Below are positions 43,315-53,472 of a stretch of 64,000 nt of DNA, piece by piece. Position 1 is the first letter of the stretch. Each line of letters begins with the position of its first letter. The DNA comes from Chryseobacterium salivictor (GTDB taxonomy: Bacteria; Bacteroidota; Bacteroidia; Flavobacteriales; Weeksellaceae). A model generated the notes under the pieces. That model had not been told where the DNA came from. It worked only from the letters and a program-made list of their open reading frames with translations, and ran no database searches. A program made the translations under genes and the position numbers. The stretch is taken from contig NZ_CP037954.1 in the NCBI RefSeq assembly GCF_004359195.1, positions 1,860,001 to 1,924,000 of the forward strand, read 5' to 3'.

Positions 43315-46300
43315 CTAAAAACTCGCTTTCACCTGCATCGATCCCATGTGGATGGTTCGTTCACCGGAATTTCTACCTTCGTAATTTATATTAAGTTGGA
43401 TAAACGAATTCAGAGCCTGTTGTAAAAAAACAGACCAAACCTGATTTTTACCTGCCTTCAAGCCATCAAGCATTTGATTGGCAACAATCGAGAAATTATT
43501 CCCCGTAAAATCATTGTTGATAAAAGAAAAATTACCTCGTATTGACGTTCTTCGCCATTCCCATTGCAGGCTTCCGGTAAGGTCAAAAGTCTTTAGAAAC
43601 TCTTCACCGTCCATTCTTTTTTTCTGACGGAAAGCGGAGGATAATTCGCTCTGTATGGCTTCTGTAAACTTATACGTAGCTTTCGGTTTGGTTTCTACAT
43701 TTTGTAATTCATAATCCCGGCTCTTAAAAAGTTGCGATGAATTTTCAATCGCATGAACCGAATTTTGCCAATCAATTCTGAAATCTTTGCCAAACCAATG
43801 TCCGATATTTAAGAAGTGTGAAAGCTGAGTTCGTTCTTCGTTGCTAAAATTCGCATTGATTAAATTATTATTGGCGATAAAGCGGTAATTCCCATTCCAG
43901 CCGGATTTATCGGTAGGATTGAATTGTGCCGAAGCCAGAATATTTTGATTTTTCAGAATCTGATCTTCATTTTTTTCAAACGGATTCAGCACAAAAACTT
44001 TTTCTTTTTTAAAGTAAGAGTTTTGAGAATTGATGGAAAGGTTAAAATTCCAGCGTTTCAGAAATTGGTTTTCAGAATCAAAAATTACGGAAGGATTCAC
44101 AAATAAAGCCAACTGGATTTTGTTTTTGTTGGACGGAATATAATTCACGGTATTCGTGTAAATCCTTATGTACTGAGCCAAATCGGCATATTCGGCAATT
44201 TCGAATTCATCGAGCTGTTGAATTCCGTCGCCGTTATAATCCGTCCATTTATAAACGCCCTGTCCGTCGGTCACTTTAATATATTGAAATTCGCGCTGCG
44301 CTTCCTGCCCGTTTCCAAGTTCATAAAATGCCTGCAAACGCATACCATTATTGAATAACTGTTGCTGATAAGTCATATTTCCGACAATGAAATCCTGATT
44401 GTATTTCGATTGTACATCCTCTGTTTTCTCATAGAATTTCCGGTAATGAAGCAAAGCTGACAAAGTGGTTTTTTCCGTTTTAATGATTTGGCTTTCCGCC
44501 ATCAAACCCAGAATTTGATTTCTGTTTTGCAACGCATTATTTCTTACAGAATCGTTGTCCCGCAAATACATTTTAGCCAAAAGTTTTGTTCTGGCCGAAT
44601 CACCGATTTTTTTCTGTGCAAAAACTTCTTTCCAGCGATAACTTGTCAGATCGAGTATTTTGGTTTCATTAAAGTTTTTTAAATTCTGTTCCAGAGCGGC
44701 TCCGATTCCCCAACTTCCTTTTTTACCAGAAAATTCTGTGGCAACACCGCTTCTTACAAAGTTCGTATTCTGAAAAGTCGATTTCGTATCAAGGTAAGAA
44801 AAGTTTCCGGCGGTATTAAATTTCCCTTTAATCCAGCCAAAGTCCAGATCATTCTTAATGCCTTTATAGAAATCTTTTTCATCCAGATAATTGATTTTAT
44901 AATTTATAAAAGAAGTATTTTTCCATTGATTAAGAAAGCTGAAAATCAATCGGTTTTGGGTAATCTGATTAAATTCCTGAGCCAAATTGAAATCACGTGA
45001 AAATTCAACATCATTAATCCGGTCTAAAATATGAAACTGTGAATTGATATGTTGAAATTCGAAACTTGGGGTTCCTTTCCAGTTGTTTTTACTAAAGATT
45101 TTGTTTCCAAAAACACGTCCGGCATAACCAATGTTTTGACGGCCGTCTTTAGAAGAAAAAAGATTAATATCATAATTGCTCAACGAAAAGTCGGCTCCGA
45201 TTTTCCCTTCATTTAAAATAACTTCAGTATTGGTAGAAAAAACCTGCGCTTTTTGTGGAGAAGGTAATTTACGAACTGCTTTATAAGTTCCGGCATTTGG
45301 ACCGACATATTCGAAAACCCTTCCGTTATTCGTGGTTTGCTTGATGCGATAATCGCCTAAATTATCACCAAAATAGGTAAACGCAACCTGATACAATGTT
45401 TGAGTTTGATCACTGGAAAATTCGTAATAATTTCCATTTTGATCTTGAATAAGTTGATACAGAATTTTATTTACATCATATTCCGAAACCGTCCCGGAAG
45501 GTGCGTACATCAAATCTGGATTGTTGCCTGCATTGGCGAGAATCTGCTCATCTTCTTTAGATAAATTCAAAGAAAGCGGCGCATTTTTATTGTCGTTTTC
45601 TAAAAACCAGTTGAAGCCGAATTTCACTTTTTCTCTTTCGTGCTGAATTCCGCCCGTAACAAGAAATCGCGTATAATTTCGGTTGGTATAATTATAGGAA
45701 ATGGTAATAAAGTTTTGCTTGAAAATCGGTCGGAAACTGGTAAAAGTTATTTCGCCGGTATTATAATTAATGACATAATCCTGACTTTCACCGCGTTTCA
45801 TCAAAATTCCATCGATAAAAACCTGTTCAGATCCGGAAATAATGGTAACAAACTGTTCGCCATTTTTTCCGTTTAACCGGTATGGACCCTGGTTTCCTTC
45901 TACGCCCTGAAAACGCACGCGATAAAACTCGCTTCTGGCGACACCGGCAGAAATATTGGCAAAGGTTTTATGGTCTTTTCCAAACTGGGTCTCATATTCC
46001 AGACCCATACTTCGCCGTTGGTACCTGCCGAAATAGGTTTTGTCATCGATCAAATCCAAATGACCGGCGCGCAAAACAGAATGATCTTTAATATTGAGCT
46101 GAAGATAAATTTTGTCGAATTCCTCCAGTGTCTGCGTATATCCATCGGCTTGAATCGGTAGATTGTGATCAGAAATAGACGCAAGAATGGAAACATCTTT
46201 TGACAGTTTTCCTGTAATCTGCAAATCCATGGAACTCTGCACACTTTGCCCCTGATTATTCCCGAAAGTAATTCCACGGATAATAGAACCTTTCGAATTC

Positions 46301-46548
46301 AGATCACCGAGAATTTGCGAGCGGGTATTTTTAACCAAAACGCCTTCATCAATAATTGTTTTGGCGGGCATTCTGATGAAGTCTAAAGTGTCTTTTGAAA
46401 AAACATCCCGATTGATTTTTGTGGTTAGTACAGAATCCTTTTTCAGGGAATCTTCAGGAATATTGGGGTTTTTCCATGTGAAAATCTGAGCATCAAACAG
46501 ATTTAATGCAGAAATAAAAATGAAAAATAGTAAAATCTTTTGAATCAA
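43315..46548 (-). CDS. large outer-membrane beta-barrel protein of unknown function
   Basis: A 1077-residue exported protein: signal peptide (1-20), a short linker, then GSIIRGITFGNNQGQSVQSSMDLQ and ISDHNLPIQADGYTQTLEEFDKIYLQL. A VFIDGILMKRGESQDYVINYNTGEITFT motif follows, then a very long run of alternating beta strands to a C-terminal Phe, as expected for a barrel inserted by BAM. Homologues I recall occur across Flavobacteriia without assigned function, and the N-terminal part is reminiscent of the SprA translocon. It stands alone on the minus strand. Confidence 0.7.
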   Translation of the reverse strand: MIQKILLFFIFISALNLFDAQIFTWKNPNIPEDSLKKDSVLTTKINRDVFSKDTLDFIRMPAKTIIDEGVLVKNTRSQILGDLNSKGSIIRGITFGNNQGQSVQSSMDLQITGKLSKDVSILASISDHNLPIQADGYTQTLEEFDKIYLQLNIKDHSVLRAGHLDLIDDKTYFGRYQRRSMGLEYETQFGKDHKTFANISAGVARSEFYRVRFQGVEGNQGPYRLNGKNGEQFVTIISGSEQVFIDGILMKRGESQDYVINYNTGEITFTSFRPIFKQNFITISYNYTNRNYTRFLVTGGIQHEREKVKFGFNWFLENDNKNAPLSLNLSKEDEQILANAGNNPDLMYAPSGTVSEYDVNKILYQLIQDQNGNYYEFSSDQTQTLYQVAFTYFGDNLGDYRIKQTTNNGRVFEYVGPNAGTYKAVRKLPSPQKAQVFSTNTEVILNEGKIGADFSLSNYDINLFSSKDGRQNIGYAGRVFGNKIFSKNNWKGTPSFEFQHINSQFHILDRINDVEFSRDFNLAQEFNQITQNRLIFSFLNQWKNTSFINYKINYLDEKDFYKGIKNDLDFGWIKGKFNTAGNFSYLDTKSTFQNTNFVRSGVATEFSGKKGSWGIGAALEQNLKNFNETKILDLTSYRWKEVFAQKKIGDSARTKLLAKMYLRDNDSVRNNALQNRNQILGLMAESQIIKTEKTTLSALLHYRKFYEKTEDVQSKYNQDFIVGNMTYQQQLFNNGMRLQAFYELGNGQEAQREFQYIKVTDGQGVYKWTDYNGDGIQQLDEFEIAEYADLAQYIRIYTNTVNYIPSNKNKIQLALFVNPSVIFDSENQFLKRWNFNLSINSQNSYFKKEKVFVLNPFEKNEDQILKNQNILASAQFNPTDKSGWNGNYRFIANNNLINANFSNEERTQLSHFLNIGHWFGKDFRIDWQNSVHAIENSSQLFKSRDYELQNVETKPKATYKFTEAIQSELSSAFRQKKRMDGEEFLKTFDLTGSLQWEWRRTSIRGNFSFINNDFTGNNFSIVANQMLDGLKAGKNQVWSVFLQQALNSFIQLNINYEGRNSGERTIHMGSMQVKASF

Positions 46549-46691
46549 AACTGCTGAAACATTTGTGTAAAAGTAACGAAAAACTCTATTTAAAATTGTT
46601 ATTGCTTTTTTAACATTTAATTCATGGAAAGATTAGCGGATTAATAGAAAAAAAACTATATTTACTCCAATTAACAATTAAATTTTTTACT

Positions 46692-47465
46692 ATGAAAAAA
46701 TTCTATTCTGTTTTTGCAGCTGTAATATTTGCAGCTACTATAAATGCACAAGGTGCAGAAACTTTTGAAACCCAAAAAGTATTGACGGCAACATATTCAA
46801 ACGGAACTTTTGCCGGAGAAACCGCAGGTGTAACTGTTAATTATTTTGATTCAAGAAATGAAGGTTTGGGAACCACGGATGATTATTCAATTTCTGGAAA
46901 AGGTATTATATTAAGAGGAGCTGATCAACCCAGTTCTGTAGAATTCGTTATTCCAAATGGAGTAGGTTTTTTTTCTTTTAATTATAGGAAAGCATTTATA
47001 GCTGGTGCATATGATCGAGTTGTAGCGGTATTTGTAGATGGGGTACAAAAATCATCTGTTGCGCCATTCGGTCCTGCAGGTGCAGATTCGACCCTTGGTA
47101 CATTGAGTACTATCGTTAATAAATCAGGTCCAGTTACTGTGAAAATCAGTTTTCCTGCAGGTACATCAGCTGGCGAAAAACAGATAACTATTGATAACGT
47201 TTCGTGGACTGCTGCTCCGATACTGGCTGTTGGGGACATTAACACAACTAAAGTGAATCTGGTTAAAAATACAGTGGTTGGTGAAACAGTCATGTTCACT
47301 GCAAAAGCAAATGTGCAAATCTTAAACATGACCGGTCAGGTTGTGAAAACCGCATCTGTTAATGAAAGCACTTCTTTAAACGTAGCTTCTTTACCACATG
47401 GAATGTATATCATAACTGCAATTGTAAACGGGAAAGCAGTTTCTCAAAAAATTATGAAAAATTAA
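46692..47465 (+). CDS. T9SS type A sorting domain protein 1
   Basis: A 257-residue secreted protein: signal peptide MKKFYSVFAAVIFAATINAQ, a beta-sandwich domain (about 25-175, carbohydrate-binding-module-like but with no certain family) and a T9SS C-terminal sorting domain (about 178-257) ending GKAVSQKIMKN. It is therefore exported through the type IX system, and possibly attached to surface LPS. The next gene encodes another cargo with almost the same sorting domain. Function unknown. Confidence 0.85.
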   Translation: MKKFYSVFAAVIFAATINAQGAETFETQKVLTATYSNGTFAGETAGVTVNYFDSRNEGLGTTDDYSISGKGIILRGADQPSSVEFVIPNGVGFFSFNYRKAFIAGAYDRVVAVFVDGVQKSSVAPFGPAGADSTLGTLSTIVNKSGPVTVKISFPAGTSAGEKQITIDNVSWTAAPILAVGDINTTKVNLVKNTVVGETVMFTAKANVQILNMTGQVVKTASVNESTSLNVASLPHGMYIITAIVNGKAVSQKIMKN

Positions 47466-47567
47466 TATTAACTTATTATTAAACTTTTAAATACTTCCCT
47501 GAGGAGAAATGTTTTTTTTCGTATATTTACGTTCTTTAAAAAATAAAACAATTTTAATTAAATTACA

Positions 47568-48335
47568 ATGAAAAAAATCTTTACAATTTTAGGTGTTTCC
47601 GCAGCAATGTTTGCATCAGCACAAACTAATTTATTCGCAGGATCCGATTTTAATGATTGGACAGTTTTCGAATCAAGTTTAGGATTTGCTCTGAAATCAG
47701 GTGAACAAAGTGTAAATGGTGGTATCGGCGGAACCAGTGCTTTGAAAATTACTGACAATGCTACAGCGCAGAATATTTATGTAATGACTGCTAACAAAAA
47801 CATGAATACAAGCGGGGTTAAATACATCACAGTAAAATTCAAAGGAGTGTCCGGAGGGATTTCTTTTAACGCTGGTGATAAATTCTTCAACGTACCTTCA
47901 GGCACTTCTGCAGACATAACCCTTCAATCTTCTGGAGCTAATTCCTATACAGGAAGTATTAACGCAGCAGATTGGATTACAGTTACATTAGATGTTTCAG
48001 ATGTATCATGGAGTACAAATTCATTTTCTATCAAACTGCAAAAAAGCTCAACTAACGCATTATTTGTAGATGATATCAAAGGTTCAGCAACTTTAGCAGT
48101 TGGTGATATTAAGGCAACTAAAGCTAACCTGGTTAAAAACACTGTTGTTAACAATGAAATTATCTTTGGAGAAGCTTCTAAAGTATCCGTAGTTAATATG
48201 AATGGTCAAGTAGTGAAAACTGCTAATGCAACTGAAAACTCTAGACTTAACATTTCTGAATTGCCAAAAGGAATGTATATTGTTTCTGGTACTGTTAATG
48301 GTAAAGCAGTTTCTCAGAAAATTATCAAGAAGTAA
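47568..48335 (+). CDS. T9SS type A sorting domain protein 2
   Basis: A 255-residue secreted protein with signal peptide MKKIFTILGVSAAMFASAQ, a beta-sandwich/jelly-roll domain (about 20-170) and a sorting domain LAVGDIKATKANLVKNTVV...GKAVSQKIIKK (about 175-255). The sorting domain is very similar to that of the preceding gene while the N-terminal domain differs. The two genes are 102 bases apart on the same strand and share a downstream terminator. Function unknown. Confidence 0.85.
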   Translation: MKKIFTILGVSAAMFASAQTNLFAGSDFNDWTVFESSLGFALKSGEQSVNGGIGGTSALKITDNATAQNIYVMTANKNMNTSGVKYITVKFKGVSGGISFNAGDKFFNVPSGTSADITLQSSGANSYTGSINAADWITVTLDVSDVSWSTNSFSIKLQKSSTNALFVDDIKGSATLAVGDIKATKANLVKNTVVNNEIIFGEASKVSVVNMNGQVVKTANATENSRLNISELPKGMYIVSGTVNGKAVSQKIIKK

Positions 48336-48356
48336 AATTCTTTTTAGAAATAATGA

Positions 48357-48390
48357 AAGCCACTTCTCAGAAGTGGCTTTTTTGTTTTTT
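48357..48390 (+). terminator. Terminator of the tandem T9SS genes
   Basis: AAGCCACTT pairs with AAGTGGCTT around a CTCAG-type loop, followed by T residues. Confidence 0.9.
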
Positions 48391-48402
48391 AATAGAACAA
48401 GA

Positions 48403-51228
48403 TTAAAACCAACCCCTTCTAAAATAACTGGTGATCGCATTGAAGTTTAAAACCAAAGTGAATCTGATTCTTTGTCCATAATCTTTAAAGCCTGGTTCGA
48501 ACCCTAAAGAACTTTGTACCGGGAAATACACTTCCAGAAAATCAGGAATTACTTTTACTTTCACGCCCGAATCCCAAATGAATTCAGCACCATGATTTTT
48601 GTTTTTATAAACTCCTGCATCCGCATAAACATTGAACCAACGCCATACATGAGAATCCACATTCACAGATGTGATCCACTTGTTTGCCGTAGTTCCCAGA
48701 TAGGATTTAAAGCCTCCTTCCGCAATAATCAGCTGTTGCGCAAATAAACCGGAAGTGGCACTCTGTCCCAACAAACCGTACGAAAAGGCATAATTCGACA
48801 CCCTGGAAATACCGTAGTCAAAGAGGTTGTTTTTGGTGTGGTTAGAAATAAAATATCCTCCAAAAAAGCGCATACTGATTTTTTTATCCTTTGCAAATTC
48901 CCACCGGTAAGAAAATTCGCTGGAAATTTTCTGGAAATCTTCCATCCACTGAAAATTGGCGTTGTAAGATTTCTCGTGAATTAAGGAGCGGTCAGAATAA
49001 CCATATCCTAAATTCCACAAGTTGTATTTTCCGTATTCGGTTTGGTTTGTATTATTCGGGTTCAGATCTTTCTCTAAATAATTATACGTAAAACCAATAT
49101 TTCTCCGAACATCAGAGCGGGGATCTTTGGCAAAATTAATGCCTATAAATCCCGCAATTTTCTGGTACGTTAAATCGTAATCATAATGAAAATGCGAGGC
49201 AGAAATACCAAAATCTAAACTCCTGTAAAAGCTGTCCGCCGGTTGAAAAGAGTATGCAACGCTGCCGGAACCAGCTAACTGTCCGGTACCGGAGCTGAAA
49301 AAAGGAGTCAAGGAATATTGAAATTTTCTTTCAAATAAAGAAGCGTTCTTAAAATTCAACCCAAATAAAATCTTATCATAAACATTGAAACTTAATCGGG
49401 GATTCACATAAATCTCGTTGTATTCAGGATTGGGAATGTCTTTGAAAACTTTCAGTTTAATCCTTTTTCTGTTGGAGAAAAAACCTTCAGTATATAAATA
49501 ATTATCGCGGAAGTTTTTCTCAGGGAAAATATAACCGTCATTAATAATGATTTTCTCCGCATTCGATTGTGGGATATTATAAGTCACCGTTTCCTTCGAA
49601 TCCTCAGTGTCAAACCAATAAGTTTCTTTTTTACCCGATTTTTCTTCTGTTTCTATTTTAAAAGGAATCGTCTGTCTGGTGTTTTTTGCTACTTTAACCT
49701 GAAAGTTATCACCGGTTTTCGTAAAACGTTTCAAATTAAAATTCACGCGGTTTTTCTGTTGAATAAAGCGCTCTAAAAAATCAGACGAATAGCCGGATGC
49801 CAAAGAAAGCTCATCTAAAAACACTTTTTGATCTACCGGTTTCCCCGAATATTGAGTTAAATAATTCTTCAGAAAATCATCGAAATTCTCCTGACCCATT
49901 TTTTCTGCAATAAAAGAAAAAAGACTTCCCGTTTCAAAATGACTGATTGTAGCGGCATTGAAATTACTTAATTTGTCAAAAGGCTCACTGATTTTTTGAT
50001 CCAGATTCTGCGCAACGATATACTGGTAGGCGAGTCCATATCTTTCACTGAGTTCCAGTTTCGAAATGCGCATCAGTTTTAAGGGCTGCATGCCGAAAAA
50101 TTTCAGCTCATTCGGCAGATCTCCCAAGAGTTTTCTGTTTTTATAATAACGGTCGATATATTGGATTTCCAGGTAAGTCTTAAGCCCGTTCATCAGCCAA
50201 TGGTCAAGGCTTTTATCGAAAACGACGGTTCGTTGAATAATTGCTTTTGATAAAATACTGAAATAATTAAGGTCGGTCTGTTCAGTATCCTTAAAGAGTT
50301 TATAATGGAATTTCCAAAATTTCAGGTCGTCGATTCCGGTAAAATCTTCGTCTTTTTTAAACTTTTCGCTGATGAAAATTTTGGACGGAAGCTTTCCAGT
50401 TTTGTTTTTAATGAAATGAAGTTGCAGCGGAAGATAAAACTCCAGATTCTGCTTTTCGGTTTTTGTTAAAAAATAGCCGAAACCGATTTCTATTTTTTCA
50501 CCATCCACTTGGGTAATTATCTGGTCAGTCTTTTCTTTTGAAATTATAAATTCAGGATCTTTATTGAGTTTACCTTCAAAAGAATTGGGCTGAAGCTGTA
50601 CCAAATTACTTTTGGCAAAATAACTTTCTGGAAGTTCGAACTTAATGTTCCAATAGTTCCCGGGACTTTGGTTTTCCTCAATATTCAGATAATATTTGGG
50701 TTTTTGATTTTCATCTTCGAAATAATCAGGAACAATGAAAAAATATTTTAAAGAGAATTTTTCATCCCCGATTCCGTAGCCTGTAAATTTTTCATCAGGA
50801 ACATGAAGATTATATTTTAATGCTATTTTCACCCGTTCACCCGGTTTTAATTCCTGAGAAAGTGGGAAAAAAATATTTTCATCGTCACCGGAAATATAAG
50901 CCCAGTCCGAGGAACCGATTTTGATCTGTAATTCTGTTGTGTCGCCCAACTCTTGCGGTTTTGCAAAATACATTTCGTTTTTCCGGTCCTGAATGGTGCG
51001 GGAAAGAAGGGGCGTATTTCTGTTTTTATAAGCCGAAATCCAGTTGAGCAGTTTTATTTTTTTTAAAGGTAATATCGTGTTATTATAGTAAATTATTTCC
51101 TGATTAACTGAAATCAGATTACTGTTTTCAGTTATTTTTGCAGCAATGCTGATGGTATCCTGCTGTGCAGAAATTCCAACATAAACTAACAGGAACACGA
51201 GGGCAGAGGAATATCTTTTCATTTTCAA
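48403..51228 (-). CDS. M1-like peptidase-derived protein fused to an outer-membrane barrel, zinc motif lost
   Basis: The 941-residue protein has a signal peptide (1-21, ending ISAQ), an M1-aminopeptidase-like N-terminal beta domain, and a helical domain with DHWLMNGLKTYLEIQYIDRYY at about 342-362. That stretch corresponds to the WLNEGFATYLE segment that follows the zinc site in M1 enzymes. The HExxH zinc motif itself is replaced by roughly SILSK (about 324-328), and the NEG glutamate is lost. The last 330 residues form repeated amphipathic strands ending GWF, typical of an outer-membrane barrel. It is probably a non-catalytic, surface or periplasmic scaffold. It diverges from a DUF4846 gene 89 bases away. 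Confidence 0.72.
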   Translation of the reverse strand: MKMKRYSSALVFLLVYVGISAQQDTISIAAKITENSNLISVNQEIIYYNNTILPLKKIKLLNWISAYKNRNTPLLSRTIQDRKNEMYFAKPQELGDTTELQIKIGSSDWAYISGDDENIFFPLSQELKPGERVKIALKYNLHVPDEKFTGYGIGDEKFSLKYFFIVPDYFEDENQKPKYYLNIEENQSPGNYWNIKFELPESYFAKSNLVQLQPNSFEGKLNKDPEFIISKEKTDQIITQVDGEKIEIGFGYFLTKTEKQNLEFYLPLQLHFIKNKTGKLPSKIFISEKFKKDEDFTGIDDLKFWKFHYKLFKDTEQTDLNYFSILSKAIIQRTVVFDKSLDHWLMNGLKTYLEIQYIDRYYKNRKLLGDLPNELKFFGMQPLKLMRISKLELSERYGLAYQYIVAQNLDQKISEPFDKLSNFNAATISHFETGSLFSFIAEKMGQENFDDFLKNYLTQYSGKPVDQKVFLDELSLASGYSSDFLERFIQQKNRVNFNLKRFTKTGDNFQVKVAKNTRQTIPFKIETEEKSGKKETYWFDTEDSKETVTYNIPQSNAEKIIINDGYIFPEKNFRDNYLYTEGFFSNRKRIKLKVFKDIPNPEYNEIYVNPRLSFNVYDKILFGLNFKNASLFERKFQYSLTPFFSSGTGQLAGSGSVAYSFQPADSFYRSLDFGISASHFHYDYDLTYQKIAGFIGINFAKDPRSDVRRNIGFTYNYLEKDLNPNNTNQTEYGKYNLWNLGYGYSDRSLIHEKSYNANFQWMEDFQKISSEFSYRWEFAKDKKISMRFFGGYFISNHTKNNLFDYGISRVSNYAFSYGLLGQSATSGLFAQQLIIAEGGFKSYLGTTANKWITSVNVDSHVWRWFNVYADAGVYKNKNHGAEFIWDSGVKVKVIPDFLEVYFPVQSSLGFEPGFKDYGQRIRFTLVLNFNAITSYFRRGWF

Positions 51229-51317
51229 ACGTAGCTCAAATATAACGATGTTTTTTAAAAATCAGTGTTATTTTTACGTATTTAGAAATTATAAGTAATT
51301 TTGATTATCTTTAAATA

Positions 51318-52172
51318 ATGTACCCATTGAAACGGTTTGGATTATTATTGCTCTTAATTTCATTTCAAAATATTTCTTCCCAAGTAATTGAGACGACGGT
51401 ACCACTGGTCATCGACGAAAGCAGGTCTTCAATCCGTACCCGTTTTGCACCGCCAAAAGGTTTTTACTGGGCGAAAGAGCAGCCCGGAAGTTTCAGCGAA
51501 TTCCTGAATAATTTCCCGCTTCATCCCCCGAATTTCCCTGTCAGGGACTTTACAGGAGCTTTAATTGGGCACCAGCAACACCATATTGCACTTTTGAAAA
51601 TTAATGTTGGAGAGAAAAATCTGCAGCAATGTGCAGATGCCTGGATTCGGCTGTATGCGGAATATTTATGGATCAATCAACGTTTTGATGATATCGGATT
51701 TGAACTGACTAGCAAGCAGTTTTTTTCGTGGAATGACTTTAAAAACGGTGCAAGAACCCTAGAAACAGGAAATAAAGTTCGTTTTGTAAACACCGGAAAA
51801 GCAGATGATTCTTATGAAAACTTTCAGAAATATTTAGAAGTTATTTTCAGATATGCAGGGACGATTTCTCTGGACCGCGAATCGGTGCCTGTTACCAATA
51901 ATGCGGCCATTAGAACAGGTGATTTTTTGATCAAACCCGGAAGCCCCGGTCATTCGGTGATTATTGTAGGCGTTGCCAGAAATGCATCGGGCAAAAAACT
52001 GTATTTACTGGCCGAGAGTTTTATGCCGGCGCAGGATATTCATATCCTGGTGAATCACAGAAATCCACAACTTTCCCCGTGGTATGAACTGGATGTTGAT
52101 GCGCCCGAAACCGTTACGGCCAAATATATTTTTAAACCGACTTCAATTAAAAGGTTTCACGCTTTACGGTAA
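51318..52172 (+). CDS. DUF4846 domain-containing exported protein
   Basis: A 284-residue protein with a signal peptide (FGLLLLLISFQNISSQ) and a DUF4846 domain: RFAPPKGFYWAKEQPGSFSEFLNNFPLHPP, GHQQHHIALLKINVGEKNLQQCADAWIRLYAEYLW and the C-terminal DFLIKPGSPGHSVIIVGVARNASGKKLYLLAESFMPAQDIHILVN. The last segment resembles an NlpC/P60-like active-site region (PGHSVIIV). Its role is not established. It diverges from the M1-like gene. Confidence 0.88.
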   Translation: MYPLKRFGLLLLLISFQNISSQVIETTVPLVIDESRSSIRTRFAPPKGFYWAKEQPGSFSEFLNNFPLHPPNFPVRDFTGALIGHQQHHIALLKINVGEKNLQQCADAWIRLYAEYLWINQRFDDIGFELTSKQFFSWNDFKNGARTLETGNKVRFVNTGKADDSYENFQKYLEVIFRYAGTISLDRESVPVTNNAAIRTGDFLIKPGSPGHSVIIVGVARNASGKKLYLLAESFMPAQDIHILVNHRNPQLSPWYELDVDAPETVTAKYIFKPTSIKRFHALR

Positions 52173-52298
52173 TGGAGTTACGGATGATAGATGAGATCAT
52201 CTTTTCCTATTAAAGAATACAATAATAAACAGCGCATATATTACTGGAGAAGTTTTAGTTTTGCACCTGTTTAAAAAAAATACGGTGTCCCAACTCTT

Positions 52299-53462
52299 AT
52301 GGAAAATAAATTACCCAATTCCCTTCTTTATCTTTTGAGTATTTCGGCCGGTTTGGTCGTCGCTAATTTATATTATAATCAGCCTTTGCTGCATGATATT
52401 GCTTCAAGTTTTAAAGTAAGTGATTCAGAGGCCAGTAATGTGGCGCTCTCTACCCAAATCGGTTACGCGCTTGGGTTGCTGTTTATTATTCCGCTGGGCG
52501 ACAAAGTCAGTAATCTGAAAATCATCAGACTCAATTTTTTGATTTTGGTGCTTTCTTTATTGGCAGCAGCGCTTTCACAATCCCTATTTTTATTAATATT
52601 CAGCAGTTTTTTAATAGGCTTTACCTCCACGCTTCCGCAACTTTTTGTTCCGATGGTTGCTCATTTAAGCAATGATGAAGGTCGCGGAAGAGCAATAGGA
52701 ATCGTGATGAGTGGATTGCTCATCGGGATTTTGGGAAGTCGTGTCCTGAGCGGTTTGGTTGGTGAATATTTCGGTTGGCGAACGGTATTTTACGGCGCCG
52801 CAACGTTGATGACTTTGCTGTTCTTTTTGTTAAATGCCAAACTCCCGGTCATTCAGCCGAAATTTGGCGAGAGTTATTTGAAATTGATGAAATCGCTTTG
52901 GTTTTATTTAAAAACCGAACCTACTTTGCGGTTGGCAACTTTGCGCGGCGCCTTGGCATTCGGTAGTTTAAGTGCTTTCTGGACGACCTTTGTATTCCTG
53001 ATGGAAGATTCTTTCGGTTACGGAAGCGCTGTCGCAGGAGGATTTGGTTTGTTCGGGATTGCAGGTGCGCTGGGAGCAACCGTGGTCGGGAAACTAAACA
53101 GCCGCGTTAAAAAAAGCAATCTTATTATCGCAGGAGCCATTTTAATAATTGTTTCCTGGTTGATATTTTTAATTTCCTCACATTCAATTATCGGATTAAT
53201 AATTGGTGTTGTTTTAATTGATTTGGGAGTACAGAGCGTTCATATTACCAATCAGAATATTGTTTTTTCAAAAAATACAGAGGCCAGAAACCGCGTCAAT
53301 ACAATTTACATGGTCGGCTTTTTCATCGGAGGTGCTGCCGGAACGAGTTTCGGGTCTCTCGCCTGGACTTATTTTGGCTGGACAGGCGTTTCCGCAGTAG
53401 GACTGGTTTTCTCCGGAATTATTTTAGGCGTTCAATTGTTGACCAATAAAAGAATAATTTAA
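52299..53462 (+). CDS. MFS transporter
   Basis: A 387-residue inner-membrane protein with twelve predicted helices of the major facilitator superfamily. It includes the loop motif IGYALGLLFIIPLGDKVSNLKII (motif A, GDK-x-S-x-x) and a G-rich helix GRGRAIGIVMSGLLIGILGSR, typical of drug or small-molecule efflux families of the DHA1 type. Substrate unknown. It ends only 10 bases before the stop of the convergent GreB-like gene, with no terminator between. Confidence 0.92.
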   Translation: MENKLPNSLLYLLSISAGLVVANLYYNQPLLHDIASSFKVSDSEASNVALSTQIGYALGLLFIIPLGDKVSNLKIIRLNFLILVLSLLAAALSQSLFLLIFSSFLIGFTSTLPQLFVPMVAHLSNDEGRGRAIGIVMSGLLIGILGSRVLSGLVGEYFGWRTVFYGAATLMTLLFFLLNAKLPVIQPKFGESYLKLMKSLWFYLKTEPTLRLATLRGALAFGSLSAFWTTFVFLMEDSFGYGSAVAGGFGLFGIAGALGATVVGKLNSRVKKSNLIIAGAILIIVSWLIFLISSHSIIGLIIGVVLIDLGVQSVHITNQNIVFSKNTEARNRVNTIYMVGFFIGGAAGTSFGSLAWTYFGWTGVSAVGLVFSGIILGVQLLTNKRII

Positions 53463-53472
53463 TCGGTCTGTT

